Origin: Ferruginibacter sp.
GTDB lineage: Bacteria; Bacteroidota; Bacteroidia; Chitinophagales; Chitinophagaceae
Reading direction: 5' to 3'
Length of the DNA stretch: 38,635 nt
NCBI RefSeq assembly: GCF_014377975.1
Contig: NZ_JACMOO010000005.1
Coordinates: forward strand, 1-38,635
Of this stretch, positions 1 through 7,282 are shown piece by piece. Position 1 is the stretch's first letter. Each line of letters opens with the position of its first letter. Under the pieces are notes generated by a model, which made no database searches, was not told where the DNA came from, and was given only the letters and a program-made list of their open reading frames with translations. A program made the position numbers and the translations under genes.

Positions 1-76
1 ATTTTTTTGCCCCAAATTTAAAACTGACTTTTTGAGGGATTACTATTTACTATGATTTAGGTGGGATATAACTTTG

Positions 77-1894
77 TCAGATAGGCAAGGTGAACCAAAA
101 CGAACTACCTTTTCCTAACTCACTATTTACCCCAATCAGGCCACCATGTTTTTTAATAATTTCTGCACAGATATAAAGTCCGAGCCCTAAACCAGCGCCT
201 TGTATACCATGGTTTTCAACCCGGTAATACCGTTCGAATAAATGTGAAAGTTTGTCAGTTGTTATGCCGGAACCTTTATCATTTACAGAAATTTTTGCAA
301 ACCCATCCAATTTTTCTATAACGATATTAATTACTTTTGAATCAGGCGCATACTTAACAGCATTATTAACCAGATTGATTATCACCTGGCTAAACCGCTC
401 CGGATCTGCATTTGCCCGGAGATCTACATCACCCTCTATAACTATTTTATAAATATTTTCCAAGCGAATATAATCACAGCATTCACTGATGGCTTCAGAC
501 AGTTTAATAGATACAAATCTTAATTTCAACTGTCCTTCATTCACGCCGGTGGCATTCAATAAGTCCTGAACCAGCACGGTAACCTTATTCAGGCTTTTGT
601 TTGCCTGTTCTATCATAACAGGCAATATTTTATTTGAAGGATTATCCTTCATTCTATTTAAAAGCTGTAAAGCAGCCTGCAAACTGGTAAGCGGTGTTTT
701 AAGTTCGTGACTGGCAATACTAATAAAGTCATCTTTTTGTTGTTGCAACAGCCTGATTTCATGTATATCTGTTGCCGTACCGACCCACATCAATTCTCCA
801 TCGCCTTCTCTATCTATGCTATGAATAACCATCAGACGGCTTAAGTGCCATCGGTAAACACCTACAGAATTCTTAATGCGGATTTGAAACTCAGCATTTT
901 CCCTGCTTTTACGTACTTTTCTAAATTGATCAAATGTTAAATTAAGATCTTTAGAATGGATAGTCTTACGCCAACCCAAGTTTTTGGTTTGCTCATAATT
1001 AAGTCCTGTATAATCGTACCATCGCTGGTTGTAATAAGTAATTTCCCCATTGGCGGTAACTGTCCAGGCAATTTGAGGAATGGTTTCCATCATATTTCGG
1101 AACCGGATTTCACTCTCTGCTAACGCTTGTGTACGCTCCGTTACCCTCTTTTCCAGTTCCTGATTGAGCACAATAAGGTCTTGGTTAACGAGCCTGACTT
1201 GTTCTTCCTGATCAGTCAATAATTGTGTTTTATTATGAAGTTCTAAATTTGCTTTGTATAATTCTTTTTGCTGAAAGGTTAATGCCTCAGTTAATACTAC
1301 CAACTCTGCTGAACGTTCGTTCTGGAACACCAATTCGTTATTGGTAATGATCAGTTCCGCTGCACGATTTTCCCTTTCCATATTTTGAAAGTCAAGTTCA
1401 TTATTCGCAATAATCAGTTCACCTGCACGGTTCTTTTTTTCCTTATTTTGATACGCAAGCTCTATATTCGCCAGCAACAATTCGGCAGCCCGGTTTTCCT
1501 TTTCCCGATTCTGAAACGCCAGTTCTATGTTAGCTAACGCTAACTCTGCCGCCCGGTTCTCTTTTTCTATATTCTGAAATTCAAGTTCCTTGTTAACAAT
1601 TAACAGTTCTTGCTGTCTGAGAATTAAAGATGTTATATCATGACCAATGCATAAAATCTCAGAAGGAACCCCCACTTCATTTAAAAGCATCTTGAACTCC
1701 CATTGTGTAGAAATGATACCGGTAGCAACAGGTTTTCTTAGCGTAACCCGATGGGATATTGATGGTGCAGAAAAACATGCCATCACGGTATCCAAGCAGA
1801 TCTGGTGGTCTTCAGTAATAACCAAACCTAAAGAGTCTTTACCAATCCAGTCTTTTATTTCTAAATCTAGCATTTTACAAAAGAAAGGATTCAT
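77..1894 (-). CDS. PAS-domain sensor histidine kinase with a long repeated coiled coil
   Basis: Cytoplasmic sensor kinase expected to autophosphorylate a histidine and pass the phosphate to a response regulator. Visible parts in order: the rear half of a PAS fold (about 1-90), a repeated coiled coil (about 100-255), a second PAS/PAC domain (about 260-385; ends WVGTATDIHEI), HisKA with phosphoacceptor H396 in SHELKTPL, and HATPase_c with the N box NLVNNAVKYA (507-516), G1 DKGSGI (539-544) and G2 GAGLGLGLYI (566-575). No membrane segment or signal peptide is seen. The ATG used here lies inside a PAS domain: reading further upstream in the same frame gives clear PAS-like sequence back to an in-frame TAA at 1964-1966 and an ATG at 2035, so the ancestral gene was longer. 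All catalytic motifs are intact, so the kinase core may still be made. The only receiver nearby is at 2905, divergent from it. Confidence 0.88.
   Translation of the reverse strand: MNPFFCKMLDLEIKDWIGKDSLGLVITEDHQICLDTVMACFSAPSISHRVTLRKPVATGIISTQWEFKMLLNEVGVPSEILCIGHDITSLILRQQELLIVNKELEFQNIEKENRAAELALANIELAFQNREKENRAAELLLANIELAYQNKEKKNRAGELIIANNELDFQNMERENRAAELIITNNELVFQNERSAELVVLTEALTFQQKELYKANLELHNKTQLLTDQEEQVRLVNQDLIVLNQELEKRVTERTQALAESEIRFRNMMETIPQIAWTVTANGEITYYNQRWYDYTGLNYEQTKNLGWRKTIHSKDLNLTFDQFRKVRKSRENAEFQIRIKNSVGVYRWHLSRLMVIHSIDREGDGELMWVGTATDIHEIRLLQQQKDDFISIASHELKTPLTSLQAALQLLNRMKDNPSNKILPVMIEQANKSLNKVTVLVQDLLNATGVNEGQLKLRFVSIKLSEAISECCDYIRLENIYKIVIEGDVDLRANADPERFSQVIINLVNNAVKYAPDSKVINIVIEKLDGFAKISVNDKGSGITTDKLSHLFERYYRVENHGIQGAGLGLGLYICAEIIKKHGGLIGVNSELGKGSSFWFTLPI
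1325..1585 (-). repeat. In-gene tandem repeats of about 63 bp encoding a 21-residue coiled-coil unit
   Basis: Residues about 104-190 of the kinase consist of four nearly identical 21-residue units and a degenerate fifth. Each has the form ELxFQNxEKENRAAELxxAN. The period of three heptads keeps the coiled-coil phase. Similar ENRAAEL/ANKEL repeats are common in Bacteroidetes sensor kinases and probably act as a rigid signalling helix between PAS domains. Confidence 0.85.
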
Positions 1895-1963
1895 ATAAGT
1901 ATACTTTCCTTCCAGGTCTGTTTTTATGATGTAAAATGAGTTGTTTTCGATGATCGATTTATA

Positions 1964-2035
1964 TTAGGCGTTTTCTTTTTGCAGTTCACTATAAAGTTTA
2001 TTGTAGTCCGTTACTTTGCTAATCTTTTCGCCCAT
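1964..2035 (-). pseudogene. Severed 5' end of the histidine kinase gene
   Basis: An ATG at 2035-2033 opens a 23-codon frame (starts MGEKISKVTDYNKLY) that is exactly in phase with the kinase and ends at TAA 1964-1966. Between the TAA and the next ATG (1894) the frame continues with IIENNSFYIIKTDLEGKY, typical of the start of a PAS domain. A single-base change of a GAA or CAA codon to TAA would explain the break. Either a real nonsense mutation or a sequencing error; the reading frame itself is seen directly. Confidence 0.7.
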
Positions 2036-2904
2036 AATAAAGTGTATAATTATCAGATGAATTCGATGTATGAAAGAAGCACTAATTCACGACAACCCCC
2101 ACTGGTTACCGAATTAATGGAAATGACTGGTAAGTTGCAAGCGCAGTAAAAGCGCAAAAAATTATTGGTGATGAATAATGTTCAAATTTACCATTATTAA
2201 ATTGACTTTTTTATTAATTGCAAAGCTGTATTATCAGAAAATTTTAGGTTTAAAAATAATGCAAGCCAACAGTTTTGGCTTTAACCCAATCTTTAGCGTA
2301 CACTTAAACGTATTGATGACCCCGGGTGGTCTTTCATTTCAAGCAGATTTAGTGTATCATCTTTGTCTGCCATAAATTTTGCACTTGGGATAAAACAGAC
2401 AGTATTAAGTTTGATATCAACGTTTTCAACTACTTCAATCACCGCCAATTTACTTTATAAAGCATTTATAGGCCCCACCTTATTTTTAATGTTTGAAAAA
2501 AAGTGCGGCATAATGATAACAAATACCGCATAGATCGTTATATAATCAAAAAAAACGAACATCAATTCAAGCCCGGAGAGATGATACGCCGGTACCTGTA
2601 ATGTATTGTTTATCGGCTGTTTTATACAAGGCCTTATCTACTTGAAATATTCTAAGAAACCCCATCAAATATACTTTTGGTATTTGAGTACATTTTCATT
2701 TCGAGTCACAGAGATCATGTCTGAACCCTGTACAAAAAATGGCATCCATCTCTGCAAGAGCCCTTATCGCTGACATATTTATCTGAGTTATGTTTAGGAC
2801 ACTTCTTCTTGATCTCAATAAATATGGAACAATGCTGGCACAGTTTTTATATCTTTCCTTTTGTAAATGTTATTTCCTGTTTATAACGTAATTATTCTGG
2901 CAAA
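2036..2904. other. Intergenic stretch without an intact gene
   Basis: About 870 bases between the divergent kinase and receiver genes. No intact gene is convincing. It holds one short minus-strand frame that looks like a gene remnant (2293-2454, listed separately). The plus-strand frame at 2178-2375 overlaps that remnant, has unconvincing composition and is probably chance. Confidence 0.5.
2293..2454 (-). pseudogene. Possible C-terminal remnant of an unknown gene
   Basis: A 53-codon minus-strand frame, open from just after a TAA at 2455-2457 to a TAA at 2293-2295, reads like real protein (for example KLNTVCFIPSAKFM followed by TLNLLEMKDHPGSSIRLSVR). It has no ATG near its upstream end, so if real it is the tail of a gene that has lost its front. 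The family is not recognised. Confidence 0.3.
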
Positions 2905-3288
2905 ATGACAAATGTTTCCTTGAAACGTATGGCAATATTCGACGATGATGAAGACCTTCTTTTTATATATAAGTATATATTTGAAGAAGATGGCTGGCAT
3001 GTGGATGTTTTTATTGATTGTATTAACATTATAGATAAGGTATCCGCTGTAAATCCGGCTATTATTTTAATGGATAACTGGATACCAGATACGGGTGGCG
3101 TTATTGCCACTCAACTATTAAAAGCCAACGAATCCCTGAAAGGCATTCCGGTAATTTATGTATCGGCCAATAATGATGTCAGCGTGCTCGCTAAAGAGGC
3201 CGGAGCGAATAATTTTATTGCCAAGCCCTTTAATATAGATGAATTGAAAAGTATAGTGAATAACCTGGTCAACATGTTATGTTTCTGA
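2905..3288 (+). CDS. Stand-alone response regulator receiver domain (CheY-like)
   Basis: Single-domain receiver of 127 residues with no output domain. Key residues of the family are all visible: the acidic pocket at D13-D15 (FDDDED), phosphoacceptor D57 in ILMDNWIP, the conserved Ser at S87 (VIYVSANN) and the switch-associated Lys K107 in AKPF. Such proteins act as phosphate shuttles or by protein contact. It lies divergently about 870 bases from the damaged histidine kinase, which is the only candidate partner in view; a functional link is only an inference. The start could also be M9, but the longer form adds only eight residues. Confidence 0.9.
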   Translation: MTNVSLKRMAIFDDDEDLLFIYKYIFEEDGWHVDVFIDCINIIDKVSAVNPAIILMDNWIPDTGGVIATQLLKANESLKGIPVIYVSANNDVSVLAKEAGANNFIAKPFNIDELKSIVNNLVNMLCF

Positions 3289-3334
3289 TATCTTAATTAA
3301 TCTTTTAGAGTTATTTCAGGCATAAGATCAGGAA

Positions 3335-3894
3335 TTATAATATTTTTATCCGCTTCTTCAAATACGTTAATGCTTTTATCCCACGCATGGTATGGTCAAG
3401 CTTCGATAAGTGGTCAATCTTTATCATCTCAAAAGCTTCACGGAGAGGTTGATATTCAATTTCGCCCCTATCAAGATGTATGCCCCTCTTACATAGGCAT
3501 AAAACTTTAGTATATCTAATACCGTAATTGATTGTCCAACGTAATAGACACAGGTCCATTTTAAAAATGCAGCTTTCTGTAAACACTTATCACTATCCAG
3601 TGGAGTAAAACTAACCTCTCTCCACAACATCAATGAAATAACTATTTCTGTTTCATCAAAATTCATCGCCTTGTTTACACAAAAATTAATTGGCAACTGC
3701 TTTTCTTTATTCAATAAATCAAGTAATGTTTGAGAATCAAAAAGCATAAACCGGAGTGCTATTGCTACATTAATCAAAGATAAATTTATAAGATTATTAT
3801 AACATCTTTCTAACTCATCAAACTTTGCAATAAAAATATTTTTATAATAGTTTCTCGTCCTGAAATACCACGCAAACTGCCCCCCTTCTGCCAA
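3335..3894 (-). pseudogene. Frameshifted and 5'-truncated gene of unknown function
   Basis: Two overlapping minus-strand frames join into one protein. The upstream frame (3894 to about 3480) reads through VYYVGQSITVLDILKFYAYV. The downstream frame (about 3490 to 3335) continues with GIHLDRGEIEYQPLREAF and ends LTYLKKRIKIL. The switch falls at a GGGG run near 3482-3485 on the minus strand; one extra G would restore a continuous product of about 185 residues. The upstream end has no ATG, only a TTG, and lies inside a G-rich repeat (reads GGQIFLAEGGQF), so the true N-terminus is probably missing. The family is not recognised. It sits among mobile-element debris. Confidence 0.55.
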
Positions 3895-4245
3895 AAAAAT
3901 TTGCCCCCCTAAACCAATTGATTATTAAGGGCCTCTATAGGTCAAATAAAAATGGCTGTCTGTGTCTAAATAATATGGCATTTCCACAATACTGCTTCTT
4001 TCCGCCATTCATTTTTACGTTTAAATAGCCAGAGTGGAAGGGAATTATTATTGTTGGATTTCCATTATGTTAAAAAATGCACTCTTGTTTTTAGCCATTT
4101 TTAAACATTTAAAAATGAAAACTATAAAGTCTTTTCCACGCAATCATAATTTGGAAAATAAAATTTTCCATCAGTCATTTTTATTTCAAAAAAATAAAAA
4201 AAGCATTTTACCCCCTTTTTTAAGCTATTTACCCCCTCTGTCAGG
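3877..4245. repeat. Two pairs of G-rich direct repeats, possible mobile-element ends
   Basis: Read on the minus strand there are four similarly oriented G-rich motifs: GGGGGTAAA near 4228, GGGGGTAAA near 4212, GGGGGGCAAA near 3907 and GGGGGGCAGTTT near 3888. Each pair is spaced by about 16-20 bases. Paired short repeats of this kind occur in the termini of IS21-family elements, but here all four point the same way, no transposase gene lies between them, and the interval of about 300 bases holds no gene. Identification as an IS remnant is therefore tentative. Confidence 0.3.
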
Positions 4246-4357
4246 CATAAAGTAAATCTAATTTTGAATCGTAACCCTGCTATTTTGTTGAATGCTCGAT
4301 TACAAACCAACCTATTCGGACAAGTGATTTTATATTTTACCATTAAACAAGCTAACG

Positions 4358-4702
4358 ATGAAATGTCAAAAAACAATTGCTGCTGCAAATGAAATTTTCC
4401 TAAAACGAAGGAATTATTTCCACCTCCCACTTCTATTAGTATTTTTAACTTTTACTGGCAACCTACTTTTTGCACAGAATAAAGTATCCGGTAAAGTAAC
4501 CGCAGGGGGAACTCCGCTGACGGGAGTAACTGTTAAAGAAAAAAGTAGGGCTAATACTACCCAAACGGACAACAATGGATCTTATAGCATCACAGTTGCT
4601 GCAAACGCCGAACTGGTATTTAGCCATATTGGGTTTGCAAACACAATAATTGCTGTTAATTCTCAAAAGCAAATCAATAACGCTATCGGAAGCTTGGTAT
4701 GA
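4358..4702 (+). pseudogene. N-terminal fragment of a SusC/RagA-type TonB-dependent transporter
   Basis: Begins with a signal peptide (hydrophobic core about 24-38, FAQ cleavage region) followed by a carboxypeptidase-D-like regulatory domain: KVSGKVTAGGTPLTGVTVKE, then NGSYSITV and FSHIGFANTIIAV. This is the hallmark N-terminus of SusC-like outer-membrane porins, which normally run to about 1000 residues with plug and beta-barrel. Here the match stops at about residue 108 (near 4680) and the frame ends at 4702. The next sequence is the C-terminal part of a recombinase in another frame, so this is a deletion or insertion junction and not a functional transporter. Confidence 0.85.
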
Positions 4703-5102
4703 CCAAACCAATCATTTGCAAGATGACAGCAAACAATTGCAGTTACAGATTAAAGAATTAGAAGAAAAACTTTCTTACATCAGAGAGTTGCTTTTCTCCA
4801 GGCAATTAGAGCCTGCTGATTTTAGAGACATGAAAACTGAATACACTACTAGGCTTGAGAAATTGGAAGCCAAATTAAGTGCTAACAATCACGATAAGGT
4901 AGATTTTAATGACCTGTTGAAAAAAGGCGTTAATAACCTTTTAAAACTTGATTTTATATATGAAAACGGAGATACGGAAAAGAAAAGAAAAATAATTAGT
5001 TCGATGTACCCCGAAAAAATGACTTGCGATGGATTTTCAGTTCGAACTATTCGTATCAATGAATTAGCAAGGCTAATATACAGTATGGACGTGAGTTTTA
5101 GC

Positions 5103-5147
5103 AAAAATAAAAACAGGACAAACCAGAATAATTCCAGTGTGTCCTGT
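5103..5147 (-). terminator. Rho-independent terminator of tRNA-Pro
   Basis: On the minus strand, directly after the tRNA, ACAGGACA and TGTCCTGT form a perfect 8-bp stem with an AT-rich interior that itself contains the small palindrome GAATAATTC. It is followed by TTTTTATTTTT. Orientation and distance (5 bases from the tRNA 3' end) fit a tRNA terminator. Confidence 0.8.
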
Positions 5148-5151
5148 CAAG

Positions 5152-5225
5152 TCGGGACGACAAGATTCGAACTTGCGACCCCCAGACCCCCAGCCTGGTG
5201 CGCTACCGGCCTGCGCTACGTCCCG
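5152..5225 (-). tRNA. tRNA-Pro (anticodon GGG)
   Basis: A 74-base cloverleaf on the minus strand: acceptor stem CGGGACG/CGTCCCG with discriminator A, D stem GCGC/GCGC, anticodon stem CCAGG/TCTGG with loop CTGGGGG (anticodon GGG, U33 present), variable loop GGGTC, and T arm GCAAG-TTCGAAT-CTTGT. CCA is not encoded. The C1-G72 pair is typical of tRNA-Pro. Its 3' end faces the recombinase remnant, the usual side for integration into tRNA genes. Confidence 0.95.
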
Positions 5226-5262
5226 CAAAAAAGCTTATACCTGTACTGATATAAACGGATTG

Positions 5263-5270
5263 CAAATGTA
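5263..5270 (-). promoter_or_regulatory. Candidate -7 element for tRNA-Pro
   Basis: TACATTTG on the minus strand matches the Bacteroidetes TAnnTTTG -7 consensus and lies 37 bases upstream of the mature tRNA 5' end. A good TTG at the expected 19-base distance is not seen, only a T-rich stretch. Confidence 0.4.
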
Positions 5271-5331
5271 GTAGAAATTTTCAAGTTTAAAAACACAACA
5301 TATTGTACCTTAGCGCAACTTTTTTACTTAC

Positions 5332-6606
5332 ATGAAGGTTTTAATCAGGCAAACTACTATCGTCCATTCTGCTTCACCGTTTAACGGTCTCCTAAAAGAT
5401 ATTTTTATCGAAGATGGCATTATTCAACTCATTGCCGATTCCATTACGGAGCCGGCAGACCTTGTAATTGAACAGCCCAATCTGCACACCAGCATTGGCT
5501 GGATGGATGTGTACAGTCATTTTTGCGACCCCGGATACGAATATAGGGAAACGCTGGAAACGGGTGCCAACGCGGCTGCCGCCGGGGGTTTCACAGATGT
5601 GTTAGTGATACCTAATACCAACCCGGTAGTGCATACTAAATCACAGGTGGAGTATATTATTCAAAAATCAAATACCTTGGTTGTCAACATTCATCCATTG
5701 GGAGCGGTTACAAAAAATGCTGCCGGGGCCGAACTTGCTGAAATGTATGATATGCGCCGGTCAGGAGCAGTGGCCTTCACAGATGGAACAAACAGCATTC
5801 AATCACCTGGACTGTTGCTGAAAGCACTGCAGTATGTATTGGCTTTTGATGGAACTATTGTTCAGGTGGCAGATGATAAAAGTATTCAGCCGCAGGGTTT
5901 AATGAATGAAGGTATTATCAGCACACAACTGGGCTTACCCGGCAAACCTGCCATTGCTGAAGAGCTGATGATTGCAAGAGATATTGAACTGGTAAAATAC
6001 ACCCATTCAAAAATTCATTTTACAGGCATCTCAACAAAAAAAGGAATGGAGCTGATCAGGGAAGCAAAGTCATCCGGCCTGCAGGTAAGCTTTTCGGTAA
6101 CGCCGTATCATGCGGTGTTTTGTGATGAAGACCTTGCTGATTATAATACCAACCTGAAAGTAAATCCGCCTTTAAGAACAAGGGAAGATATGATGGCAGT
6201 AAGATTGGCTATTTTGCGGGGCGAAGCCGATGCGATAGCAAGCCACCATATCCCCCGAAATTATGATAGCAAAGTATGCGAATTTGAATACGCTAAAAAT
6301 GGAATGACGGGACTGGAAACTGTGTTTGGTGCCATCGGTAATTGTTTACCTTTAAATGAACAGGGTTGGACTGTTGAAAAAATTATTACTCTTTTAAGTG
6401 AGGCTCCCAGAAAAATTTTTAATATCGCCGTACCAGAATTAAAAGTAGGAGCAACCGCTGTACTTACCCTGTTTAACCCGGCAACTGAATATATTTTTGA
6501 TGAAAAAATGATTGCCTCAAAATCGAAAAATACCCCTTTTACCGGCATGCCCTTAAAAGGAAAAGTAATAGGAATTATTAACGGAAATAAAACGCATTTT
6601 AATTAA
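5332..6606 (+). CDS. Dihydroorotase-family protein lacking the canonical metal ligands
   Basis: Class I dihydroorotase-like amidohydrolase of 424 residues, the normal length. The fold signature is clear: GYEYRETLETG (68-78), AAAAGGFTDVLVIPNTNPV (81-99), EGIISTQLGLPGKPAIAEE, NLKVNPPLRT (274-283) and KNGMTGLETVFGA. However, the usual DxHxH metal motif is D59-V-Y61-S-H63, the usual His-containing HCED/HAED site is VQVAD (177-181), the HxxH before the serine reads H229-F-T-G232, and the catalytic Asp of SDHAPH is H305 (SHHIPR). Bacteroidetes are known to carry such degenerate homologues annotated as pyrC. It may be a non-catalytic partner in pyrimidine synthesis or a divergent enzyme. DUF4199 follows after one base, so the two are translationally coupled. 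Confidence 0.85.
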   Translation: MKVLIRQTTIVHSASPFNGLLKDIFIEDGIIQLIADSITEPADLVIEQPNLHTSIGWMDVYSHFCDPGYEYRETLETGANAAAAGGFTDVLVIPNTNPVVHTKSQVEYIIQKSNTLVVNIHPLGAVTKNAAGAELAEMYDMRRSGAVAFTDGTNSIQSPGLLLKALQYVLAFDGTIVQVADDKSIQPQGLMNEGIISTQLGLPGKPAIAEELMIARDIELVKYTHSKIHFTGISTKKGMELIREAKSSGLQVSFSVTPYHAVFCDEDLADYNTNLKVNPPLRTREDMMAVRLAILRGEADAIASHHIPRNYDSKVCEFEYAKNGMTGLETVFGAIGNCLPLNEQGWTVEKIITLLSEAPRKIFNIAVPELKVGATAVLTLFNPATEYIFDEKMIASKSKNTPFTGMPLKGKVIGIINGNKTHFN

Positions 6607-6607
6607 G

Positions 6608-7108
6608 ATGAAGCAAACAACCCCTGCACAAAAAGGCTTGCTTACCGGTGCGCTGATGATTGCTGCATCGCTGTTTTCATTGTACGTTTTAAAGAACCCG
6701 GTAGAGAGTTATTTTCAATACATCATATACAGTATATTTTGTTTTGGCATTGTGTTTAGTATGGTAGTTTATTACAGAACCGCAACAGACAAAAAAAGCT
6801 TTGCAAACTTTTTTTCTATTGGCTTTAAAACCTTTGTGGTAGTGAGTTTATTAATGGCTGCGTTTGCCTTTGTTTATTTTAGTTTTAATACTGAATTCAG
6901 GGATAAACAAATTGCAGAAAACAGCCGGCTGCTTATATTACAAGGAAATCATTTACCAAAGGAAATTAAGGACCAGGAAGCGCTGCAAAAGAAAGTATTT
7001 CTTACAATGATGATTTCTATTTCTATTTTCAGGTATCTTATTTTGGGTGCGTTAATCACTGTTATTGCCGCGGGATTTTTAAGTAAGAAAAATTCGGGCG
7101 ATGGCTGA
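6608..7108 (+). CDS. DUF4199 family integral membrane protein
   Basis: A 166-residue membrane protein with four hydrophobic segments at about 9-26, 36-55, 68-91 and 128-158. There is a soluble charged stretch between the third and fourth (about 92-127). The opening KGLLTGALMIAASL and overall layout match DUF4199, a Bacteroidetes-specific family of unknown function. It starts one base after the dihydroorotase-like gene. DUF4199 genes are often found beside a GT2 glycosyltransferase in this phylum, as here. Confidence 0.8.
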   Translation: MKQTTPAQKGLLTGALMIAASLFSLYVLKNPVESYFQYIIYSIFCFGIVFSMVVYYRTATDKKSFANFFSIGFKTFVVVSLLMAAFAFVYFSFNTEFRDKQIAENSRLLILQGNHLPKEIKDQEALQKKVFLTMMISISIFRYLILGALITVIAAGFLSKKNSGDG

Positions 7109-7177
7109 TATTGGTTATTAAACACTCAAAATTATTTTACTGTAACCAATTGGAGAGCGTACCAAAAAGCTTAAAAA

Positions 7178-7226
7178 GTACAAGAGGGCGACGCAACGGT
7201 TTACCACATTGCTTCTTAGCCCGGAC
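7178..7226. repeat. Dispersed 49-bp intergenic repeat, copy A
   Basis: Begins GTACAAGAGGGCGACGCAAC and ends CCACATTGCTTCTTAGCCCG plus GAC. A second copy lies at 20361-20409 in the same orientation with 43 of 49 bases identical by hand alignment; the differences cluster in the middle. It is intergenic in both places. Its core GCGACGCAACG recurs at 38484-38494. Confidence 0.8.
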
Positions 7227-7282
7227 CCAAAATAAAATCGCAGGGTATTTTTTACATCAGGAAATTGCGTAAACAAAAAAAT

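Larger units (their letters stand above)
4671..5249 (+). pseudogene. C-terminal remnant of a large serine recombinase, running into tRNA-Pro
   Basis: From about 4680 the frame encodes the coiled-coil and distal part of a serine site-specific recombinase: QLQLQIKELEEKLSYIRELL, then EPADFRDMKTEYTTRLEKLE, then KRKIISSMYPEKM and RTIRINELARLIYSM. The resolvase catalytic domain and zinc ribbon are absent, having been replaced by the SusC fragment. No start codon belongs to it. The frame continues without a stop across a terminator and the antisense of the tRNA gene, which shows that the natural 3' end has been lost or lies at the junction with the host. Its position at the 3' end of a tRNA fits an integrated element that has been largely deleted. 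Confidence 0.8.

Noticed and set aside
2178-2375. A 65-residue plus-strand gene
   Set aside because: Overlaps a more protein-like minus-strand remnant, and its composition is that of random AT-rich sequence.
5152-5249. Coding sequence ending in GTTRFELATPRPPAWC
   Set aside because: This is the antisense of the tRNA-Pro gene read as protein, a well-known annotation artefact, and not the true C-terminus of the recombinase.
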